This document shows positions 7,106-13,330 of a DNA stretch of 64,000 nt, one piece after another (the first letter of the stretch is position 1; each line of letters begins with the position of its first letter). The stretch is from SXOA01 sp051004015 (GTDB lineage: Bacteria; Planctomycetota; Planctomycetia; Pirellulales; Pirellulaceae), in the NCBI GenBank assembly GCA_051004015.1, contig JBPCKT010000025.1:24488-88487 (forward strand), in the 5' to 3' direction. The notes below the pieces were generated by a model. It made no database searches. It had not been told where the DNA came from and saw only the letters and a program-made list of their open reading frames with translations. A program made the translations under genes and the position numbers.

Positions 7106-8458
7106 CTATGCCTTCATGGCCGGACGCAGCGTCGCCGGCCGCGGCGGCGGATTGGCCGGTGGCTCGCTGTCCCCGACCGGTTCAAAACCGGCGAGCCAGA
7201 GGGTGTAACCACCCAGGCCGAATAAGAAGACGACGCATAACAGGAAGAAGCCCGCATAGGGGACGCTGACCGACAAGGCGACGATCACGAGGCCGATCAA
7301 AAATGCTCCCAACCGCGTGCCAAAGTTGTCCTGCTTCAGGAACACTCGCCCCAGCGCCAAACCAACCACGGCTTGGGCCAGGAAGGCGAAGAACATCGCT
7401 ACCACGAAGACCAGGATGCAAAAGCCCAATATGCCGCCGAACACCACGGTGGGAACTAGGTCGGTCAATGTAGCCATACCGGCACCAATGGCGATGATAA
7501 TCGTGGCAATGATGAGTCCGATTGCCACAATGCCCGCGCCAATGACTCCCAAGATTCCACCACCGAAGCTAGCCAGTGGACGAGTGCGAACGTTGTCCGC
7601 CCAGGCCAGACTGGACTTTGGCAACACCAGGAACACCACCAGTCCAATTAGCGCCGCACAAATGAAATTTCGCAGGCCGTTGTAGATTGGCTGCATCGAG
7701 TCGGGCTCAGGAGGCGGCGCGTTGGGCTGCGCCGGGTCAGCCTTGGGAATCTCGTGAGAAACACCCCCCAACATCTTAGCCGCTTCGTCAATTTTGGCTG
7801 TCTGCTTGGACGTGTAGGTCAGCTTGCCATCGACTTCCGCCGAACTGTCAAAGGTCAGTCCCCCTGGTACTTGCGGCATCCGAATCCTGGGGGGCTGACC
7901 GCCGGAAAAGGTATCGATGGGCGGTGCTTCGTCGTCGCTTTCCGAATAGACTTCCGCGTCGCCACCGATTTTCCCGGCCACTTGCAAATTGGCAAGCGCC
8001 GCCAGCACGTCCTTATCAATTTGTCCTGCGAGCAACGCCTGGTAGCCGGCAAAAATGAAGTCCCCCCCGATCGTGCTATTCTTCTCGGTTTCCAGGCTCA
8101 TCCCCGCGGCAATCACGTCGCCAACGACCTTGGCCTTGGGACCGAATCTGATGGCCTGGCCGGCCACCCGTACGTCATCCCCTAATGACCCCGTCGCCTC
8201 GATCGACTGACCCGCCCCGATCAGATCCCCGCGCACCTCGCCGTTGATGATGATGTCTTTGGCGAAGGCAATCAGGTCCCCTTCGACGATCCCGTCAATC
8301 GTGATGGTCTCCCCAAACGCATACAGGTCGTCCTTGATGGTTTCCTCTGCCGCCACCTTCACGGCCTTGCCCGTTCGGTATTCCGCAGCCGACGCGGAAA
8401 CTCCAAGGGCCAGTAGGGTCAAAAACAACAGTTTCAACCGATTGCTGAACGTCGCCAT
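7106..8458 (-). CDS. Exported bactofilin-like beta-helix protein with membrane domain
   Basis: A 450-residue protein starting at the ATG 8458 behind AGGAGAA. A signal peptide is visible (LKLLFLTLLALGVSASA). Residues about 20-160 are short beta-helix-like repeats with recurring G-D-L/V and I-x-G motifs (ETITIDGIVEGDLIAFAKD, INGEVRGDLIGAGQSIEATG), as in polymer-forming bactofilins. After a Pro-rich linker (QPNAPPPEPDS) come five to six transmembrane segments rich in Gly and Ile. The tail is Pro-rich. Bactofilins are normally cytoplasmic polymers; here the signal peptide implies the repeats are extracytoplasmic, so a surface or periplasmic scaffold tied to the membrane is an inference. Confidence 0.75.
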   Translation of the reverse strand: MATFSNRLKLLFLTLLALGVSASAAEYRTGKAVKVAAEETIKDDLYAFGETITIDGIVEGDLIAFAKDIIINGEVRGDLIGAGQSIEATGSLGDDVRVAGQAIRFGPKAKVVGDVIAAGMSLETEKNSTIGGDFIFAGYQALLAGQIDKDVLAALANLQVAGKIGGDAEVYSESDDEAPPIDTFSGGQPPRIRMPQVPGGLTFDSSAEVDGKLTYTSKQTAKIDEAAKMLGGVSHEIPKADPAQPNAPPPEPDSMQPIYNGLRNFICAALIGLVVFLVLPKSSLAWADNVRTRPLASFGGGILGVIGAGIVAIGLIIATIIIAIGAGMATLTDLVPTVVFGGILGFCILVFVVAMFFAFLAQAVVGLALGRVFLKQDNFGTRLGAFLIGLVIVALSVSVPYAGFFLLCVVFLFGLGGYTLWLAGFEPVGDSEPPANPPPRPATLRPAMKA

Positions 8459-8636
8459 TTGAAATTCTCCTGCCGATTTGTCTGGGAAGTGTTTCGCAAG
8501 AATATATCGCTTCTTGGCCTGCAAAACCCTCCCCATGCCGATTTTTACCGGAATCGTGGCTGGTGGGGGCCGGGTGATCGCCTGCAACGACAAAGACATC
8601 CGTTGCTGCCTTCAAGAAGAAGTTGCCACCAAGTAG

Positions 8637-8721
8637 TAGCCGAGGCGGGACTCGAACCCGCACTCTCCTAACGGAGAACAGGATTTTAAATCCTGTGCGT
8701 CTGCCATTTCGCCACTCGGCC
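8637..8721 (-). tRNA. tRNA-Leu (anticodon TAA)
   Basis: The minus strand folds as an 85-nt class II tRNA: acceptor GGCCGAG with CTCGGCT (G1-U72 wobble), D-arm GCGAAATGGCAGACGC, anticodon arm CAGGA-TTTAAAA-TCCTG giving TAA, a variable arm TTCTCCGTTAGGAGA, and T-arm GCGGGTTCGAGTCCCGC. CCA is not encoded. Confidence 0.95.
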
Positions 8722-8790
8722 GATGCTCGGGAGAGGGCCGATAGGAACAGGCGCTGGCCCGATGGACTGGCTTAGCCCTTTCTCTGCAAG

Positions 8791-8864
8791 TAGCGGGGGG
8801 CGGACTTGAACCGCCGACACACGGCTTATGAAGCCGTTGCTCTAACCAACTGAGCTACCCCGCC
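8791..8864 (-). tRNA. tRNA-Met (anticodon CAT, elongator type)
   Basis: The minus strand folds as a 74-nt tRNA: acceptor GGCGGGG with CCCCGCT, D-arm AGCTCAGTTGGTTAGAGC, anticodon arm ACGGC-TTCATAA-GCCGT, T-arm GGCGGTTCAAGTCCGCC. The anticodon stem lacks the three G-C pairs of initiators and the first pair is G-U, so it is an elongator Met, or less likely an Ile tRNA with lysidine. CCA is not encoded. It lies 69 bases upstream of tRNA-Leu in the same direction. Confidence 0.93.
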
Positions 8865-8871
8865 GAAATCA

Positions 8872-8961
8872 AATGACGAAATCCGAAATCCGAATGTCGA
8901 ATTCCAAAAACGGACCTCGGTCACTGCAAGACAACCGGCAGGCAGAGCGGTTCGCTCTGCC
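8872..8961. repeat. Word-repeat region upstream of the tRNA pair
   Basis: Two pieces. At 8872-8902 the words TGACGAAATCCGAAATCCGAATGTCGAAT repeat with small changes, in the same style as the 16963-17054 element, but no complementary arm is near. At 8941-8961 GGCAGAGCG and CGCTCTGCC form a perfect 9-bp hairpin with a 3-base loop. Neither piece is followed by a T-run. Confidence 0.6.
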
Positions 8962-9074
8962 CAGGGCCGGACGTTCAAATCTAGCGGAAAATGAAGCGGT
9001 GGCAAGGCGGAGATAGGACGCGAGATGCTGGCTACTATTGCCATCCCGCCCATGTCTCGGACTACAATGCACCC

Positions 9075-10427
9075 ATGCCCGCCTTACCCTTCCCCCACCT
9101 TTCCCGCCGCCGCTGGTTGGGCGTCAGCAGCCTGGGCTTCTTGTCCGCTTCGCTGCCGGGTCTTGGGCGGGCCGCGGATCCGTCTTCCAAATGGACTGCC
9201 CCAGCCACCAAGCCCATCAAGTCGTGCATCCTCGTCTTCCACTACGGTGGGCCGAGCCAGTTTGAAACGTATGACCCCAAGCCGCTCGCGCCGGCGGATA
9301 TTCGGGGGGAGTACAAGACGATTTCCACCGCGGTGCCGGGGATTCAAGTCGGCGAACACCTTCCCCGCGTCGCCAAAATCATGGACCGCCTGGCGCTGGT
9401 CCGCTCCATGCATCATCCGATGCGGAACCACAACTCCGCGGCGGCTGAAGTGCTGACGGGTCGCACGCCCGCCGGGGGGGATCAGGAGTTGCTGGCCGAT
9501 GATGTCCGTTCCTTCCCAAACATCGGCTCCTCGGTCAGCTTCGGGCTGGGTTCGCGGGCAAACCTTCTGCCGTATGTGGCCCTGCCCTACACCATTTACA
9601 ACGTCGTGCAATTGCCGGGGCAGACGCCGGGCTTTCTCGGCGGGGGTTTTGACCGCTTTCAGGTCAGCGGCAATCCGAACAATCCCGATTTCCGCATCTC
9701 GTCGCTAGAGCCTCCCACCGGCCGCGCTGCCGCCGACCTTGCCCTGCGCGAGCAGCTCAAATCCAGCCTGGATCAGCTTCCCGCGGACAGCCGACTGGCC
9801 AAGATGCGGAGTTACCAGGAGCGGGCGTTGGCTCTCGTTTCCTCGGATTCCATTCGCCGCAGCTTTGACATCGCCCAGGAAGAGGCCAAAACGCGAGACC
9901 GATACGGCCGCCACTTGCTCGGCCAGAGCCTGCTGCTCGCCCGCCGTCTCGTGGAAGGAGGCGTGAACTTCGTCACTGTCTTCGATGGGGAGCGGAACGG
10001 CCAGGAGGCGAACTGGGACAGCCACGAAAAACTCTTTCCGCGGCACAAGCAACTCATCCCGCCGGCGGACGAAGGGTACTCCGCGCTGATTGAGGATTTG
10101 GAAGCTCGCGGGCTGCTGGAATCGACACTCGTCATCGGAATGGCGGAGTTCGGCCGCACCCCCAAAATCAACGGCAACGCCGGCCGCGACCACTGGCCCG
10201 ATTGCTACACCATCACGCTCGCCGGCGGCGGCATCCGGGGGGGCCAGGTCCACGGGGCCAGCGACCGCATCGGCGCTTATCCCGACCGGGACGGCGTCAC
10301 CCCCGGCGACATTGCCGCCACCCTCCTCTGGCGTTTCGGCATCGACCCCTCCCGCGAAGTCCACGACCAGACCGGCCGCCCCATCCGCCTCTCCGAAGGC
10401 CAGCCGCTGACGGGGCTGTTTGGGTGA
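9075..10427 (+). CDS. DUF1501 family exported protein
   Basis: About 450 residues from the ATG at 9075. A twin-arginine signal is visible (SRRRWLGVSSLGFLSASLPG), followed by the DUF1501 core: CILVFHYGGPSQFETYDPKP, MRNHNSAAAEVLTGRTPAG, NIGSSVSFGLG, the late motif LVIGMAEFGRTPKINGNAGR and DHWPDCYTITLAGGGIRGG. The family is related to sulfatases/alkaline phosphatases and is hugely expanded in Planctomycetes, usually next to a DUF1549/DUF1553 cytochrome protein. Here no such neighbour is present. The biochemical activity is not established. Confidence 0.9.
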   Translation: MPALPFPHLSRRRWLGVSSLGFLSASLPGLGRAADPSSKWTAPATKPIKSCILVFHYGGPSQFETYDPKPLAPADIRGEYKTISTAVPGIQVGEHLPRVAKIMDRLALVRSMHHPMRNHNSAAAEVLTGRTPAGGDQELLADDVRSFPNIGSSVSFGLGSRANLLPYVALPYTIYNVVQLPGQTPGFLGGGFDRFQVSGNPNNPDFRISSLEPPTGRAAADLALREQLKSSLDQLPADSRLAKMRSYQERALALVSSDSIRRSFDIAQEEAKTRDRYGRHLLGQSLLLARRLVEGGVNFVTVFDGERNGQEANWDSHEKLFPRHKQLIPPADEGYSALIEDLEARGLLESTLVIGMAEFGRTPKINGNAGRDHWPDCYTITLAGGGIRGGQVHGASDRIGAYPDRDGVTPGDIAATLLWRFGIDPSREVHDQTGRPIRLSEGQPLTGLFG

Positions 10428-10429
10428 AC

Positions 10430-11299
10430 TTAGAGAAATCGCTTTTGGCCGCCCACCTCTTTGAGCGTCACCTTATCCCAGAATTCAAGGCCCTTTGGGT
10501 GCTTGGAAGCGAACACAAGACGATATAACGGCCCTTGAGGTCCGCTAATGACCTTTTCGCCAAAAGCAACATAGCCGGCATGTTTCTTGAGCTGTCGTTG
10601 ATACTCCTGGGCAAAGAGTCGGCGGGACTTGCTGGCGTCAACGCGCCCCGCCGATTCCCACAGGGCGCGCCAATTCGAGTCCTTTCCTAGCACTTTGTCG
10701 AGGTTCGAGTCCAGCTTTGGCAAGTAAATATCGACATTTCTCAGCACATCGACAGCATCCGGAAACAGAATCAGCAGGTCAACCTGACCTGCGCTGGCCA
10801 GCTTTTTGATTGTGTCGATTTCAGCGTGCAATCCCGTCGGGTCCACAAACGCCAATGTAAGGGCACCTCGCGGTATTTCCTTTACGATGGTGGAAACCTG
10901 CTCGTTGCAGTCGCCGACGAACATCTGGAATGCGTCTTTTGCAGGCGACGCTTTCAACCGCGATTCGCAAGCCTTGGCATTCTTCTTGTCCAGTTCGCAA
11001 AGCAGGATTTTGCAAAACGACTTCGGCGCGTGAGCCGCAATGATGGGTGAACCTGGTATCCGCTCTTTTGTTTTGCGGATTTGGCAAACTCCCGGACCAG
11101 CGAAAAGATCGACATCGACATAGACGAGTCCAGCGGGCCAACGAGCATGGCCAACCATCGCTGACGTTGTGATGTCGATATATCGATTCCAGATATAGAG
11201 CTTACTTTGCGCCCAAGAGCCAGAATCCCGCGTTGGCAAACCATCGTCTTGCTCGACAAGCTCACATAACTGCGGCCAATTGTCTTTCTTTTTTCCCAC
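10430..11299 (-). CDS. tcmP: Three-Cys-motif partner protein TcmP
   Basis: A 289-residue protein from the GTG at 11299, with GAGGGA eight bases upstream. The start fits the family, which begins near the visible WPQLCELVEQDDGLPTR motif and continues with GSWAQSKLYIWNRYIDI. A methyltransferase-like fold is suggested by VDLFAGPGVC, LLCELDKKNAKAC, FVGDCNEQV and TLAFVDPTGL. TcmP proteins occur beside a radical-SAM-like three-Cys protein, as here. The ORF could also start at 11383 or 11350 inside the upstream gene. The function of the pair is unknown; a role in phage or mobile-element biology or nucleic-acid modification is inference. Confidence 0.85.
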   Translation of the reverse strand: MGKKKDNWPQLCELVEQDDGLPTRDSGSWAQSKLYIWNRYIDITTSAMVGHARWPAGLVYVDVDLFAGPGVCQIRKTKERIPGSPIIAAHAPKSFCKILLCELDKKNAKACESRLKASPAKDAFQMFVGDCNEQVSTIVKEIPRGALTLAFVDPTGLHAEIDTIKKLASAGQVDLLILFPDAVDVLRNVDIYLPKLDSNLDKVLGKDSNWRALWESAGRVDASKSRRLFAQEYQRQLKKHAGYVAFGEKVISGPQGPLYRLVFASKHPKGLEFWDKVTLKEVGGQKRFL

Positions 11300-12026
11300 G
11301 GTGCGATTCCCTCGCGATTGTTGCTGGATACTCGTCCCAAGTCCGCCCATCAAGTACTCGTCCGGTGCGGGATTTCTGAACACCGCCCCATTGCTTGAAA
11401 AAGAATGGGACTGAGTATGTCAGGCAGCGGTCGCGAATTTGCCGTACCCAGTCGGAGTCCATCGAGCGAGCACCTGGACCAGATTCCCCGCCCACAATGA
11501 CCCAGGCAATGCCGCTCAAAGGCAGCCGCGGGATCGGGCCGAGCAGCGGCTCGACAGACAGGAAGCGAATTTTCGCCGGAACTCTTTGCAGTTCGTGGAT
11601 GCGTGAGACGTATTTCGCACTTTCCACGCTGGTCCCCAGCCAGAGATTGGCCGGCCAAGGCAAGTCGGCGGCTAACTCGCGGGCTCGCTCGGGGCGCTTT
11701 GTCAGTACCTGAAACGTATGCTGACTGGCACGCAGCATGGTTTCAAAACACCGCAGGATGAAAGCGGCAGGAATGTCTTTGTGAAAAAGGTCACTCATCG
11801 AATTCACAAAAATCACCCGCGGCTCGCGCCATTTCAGCGGCAACTCCACCACGTCCTCTTGAAGGGTGACGTCAAAACCGTTGCGGTATCGAGGCTGACC
11901 CATGGCCTGGAGCCGCATCGCCATTCTTTCGGCATAGCAGAATTTGCAACCGGGACTCACTTTGTCGCAACCCGTCACCGGATTCCAAGTGGCCTCGGTC
12001 CATTCAATGGACGAATTGAGGGCCAT
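11262..12026 (-). CDS. Phage Gp37/Gp68-like (DUF5131) three-Cys radical-SAM-like protein
   Basis: A 254-residue protein from the ATG at 12026 (AAGGAAC upstream; a TTG at 12044 is possible). The N-terminus reads IEWTEATWNPVTGC and carries cysteines C20, C27 and C30 in CDKVSPGCKFCYAE, a C-x6-C-x2-C motif that resembles a radical SAM iron-sulfur site but with altered spacing. Further family landmarks are FVNSMSDLFHKDIP, FQVLTKRPERA, WLGTSVES, RFLSVEPLLG and VIVGGESGPGARSM. The family is common in phages and near restriction-like islands. It overlaps the downstream TcmP gene by 38 bases, so the two are translationally coupled. The substrate is unknown. Confidence 0.88.
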   Translation of the reverse strand: MALNSSIEWTEATWNPVTGCDKVSPGCKFCYAERMAMRLQAMGQPRYRNGFDVTLQEDVVELPLKWREPRVIFVNSMSDLFHKDIPAAFILRCFETMLRASQHTFQVLTKRPERARELAADLPWPANLWLGTSVESAKYVSRIHELQRVPAKIRFLSVEPLLGPIPRLPLSGIAWVIVGGESGPGARSMDSDWVRQIRDRCLTYSVPFFFKQWGGVQKSRTGRVLDGRTWDEYPATIARESHRGKKERQLAAVM

Positions 12027-12161
12027 GTTCACGTTCCTTGACAAAAATGGAGGCGTTTCACTTCATGCCAACAACGCCAGATCCAATCATTTTATGCCAT
12101 TGGTGAACTAACGGCCAGTCCATTTGTTCGAAATCGACAGACTTTTTAGGATTATTCCTCG

Positions 12162-12626
12162 TCATCCCCCCTTTTGCTCCAGCAATTGCTTGACTTGGTC
12201 TGCGGTCATCTTCGTGACGACGCCGTTTGCGGGCAGGACCCAGCCTCCTTTGGTGGGTGCGTCCTTTTCGTACGCGACGATGGGGGAGTTAAGGGGGGTG
12301 TCCCAGTGGATGACGTAGTTTCCTTTCTTGACCCGCTCAAAGATTCGCTCGTCAATCACTTTGATCGACAGTGCGGCTTCGTCCAGGCTCTTGGGGGTCC
12401 GCTCGGGGGCTTTGCCGTAGCGTTCTTCCGTGAATGCGAAGCGGAGGAAGCCCAGGTCTGAGGCGGCTTCCGAGGTCATCCGTTCCGACTGCGGGTCCGC
12501 GGCCGCGGAGCCCGTGGCGACGACGCCCGCCGCGGGGCCTTGTGGAGGGTTGCTGCCGGAGCAGCCCGCCAGCGAAAATGCCAGGCCGAAGATACCCGCC
12601 GCCGCCCATCGCGCCGTGCCGTTCAT
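12162..12626 (-). CDS. Small putative lipoprotein
   Basis: A 154-residue protein. The N-terminus is a signal peptide with lipobox (GIFGLAFSLAGCSGS), predicting lipidation at Cys22. A low-complexity Ala/Gly/Pro linker follows, then a soluble domain of about 100 residues (ASDLGFLRFAFTEERYGKAP, NYVIHWDTPLNSPIVAYEKDAP). The domain is not one I recognise by name; proteins of this sort are frequent in Planctomycetes. It is probably anchored in an envelope membrane. Confidence 0.7.
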   Translation of the reverse strand: MNGTARWAAAGIFGLAFSLAGCSGSNPPQGPAAGVVATGSAAADPQSERMTSEAASDLGFLRFAFTEERYGKAPERTPKSLDEAALSIKVIDERIFERVKKGNYVIHWDTPLNSPIVAYEKDAPTKGGWVLPANGVVTKMTADQVKQLLEQKGG

Positions 12627-13330
12627 GGTTCATCCTCGGGAAGTAGGAATAGCGTTGTTCTGGGAAGCCGGACTGGCATGATAGCACGGCAAATCCCGGT
12701 CGTCGCGGTGCTTTCTGGGGGGTAAATAATTTGGTAAAATCTTGTCAGTACCTATTGACGGTGACAACCGAAGATGCGTAGAAATGAAGTAGGAGACAAT
12801 TGTGCTATAACCCTTGATTGGCCAAAGGAGCGCGGCTTGGACGAGAGCCACGGAAACCCGGTGGGGTGGTGCACTGGCGACGTTCGAGGCTCGAGCAAGG
12901 TTTGACTGAATCCCGGAGAACCGAGACGAACGGGCTGGCCTTTTGGATTCCGTGGCGAAAAAGCACTTATAAAACGAACGAGATCTCCAGGCGAAAGGTG
13001 AATAAGAAGAGGCGGTTTTGCATCAAGTGTGAATAACGCAAGTTGTTTATTGGGAACGATTTGCAGCGAAAAACAGACACAAAAACTCGTGTGAAAATGT
13101 GAATAAATGGCCGCTCATCACCGCTTATCAGGGGGCAGGTGGTCCTGGCGCTCACACCCACGCAAAAGCGTGCGCGTGCCACCGTGGTTACGGGCTGGAA
13201 ATGCGTTGACTTACCGGGGGGGATGCTCACAATGAAAGCTGGAGAAACAGGGGCGCGGGGATTTGCGGCGGAGTCTCTTCGGCGACGAATCGGTCGCTCA
13301 GAGTCCGCGCATGGGACAAGGAACTACTCC
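12627..13330. other. 704-bp gap: A/T-rich leader region with small repeats
   Basis: No convincing gene on either strand. The region is locally A/T-richer than its neighbours. GTGAATAA occurs three times on the plus strand (12998-13005, 13029-13036, 13099-13106). At 13138-13183 a 46-bp element is bounded by GGTGG and CCACC with an inner CACGC-AAAA-GCGTG hairpin. It presumably holds the promoter of the large plus-strand gene starting at 13331. No good promoter hexamer pair was found. Confidence 0.5.
13138..13183. repeat. Hairpin repeat GGTGG...CACGCAAAAGCGTG...CCACC
   Basis: The ends GGTGG (13138-13142) and CCACC (13179-13183) are complementary, and the centre CACGC-AAAA-GCGTG is a perfect 5-bp hairpin. 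The arms between are imperfect. It lies about 150 bases before the esterase-like gene. Confidence 0.5.

Noticed and set aside
13139..13330. The 64-codon extension of the esterase-like gene from GTG 13139
   Set aside because: It begins in the GGTGG hairpin repeat, has no ribosome-binding site and would put a signal peptide 64 residues inside the protein.
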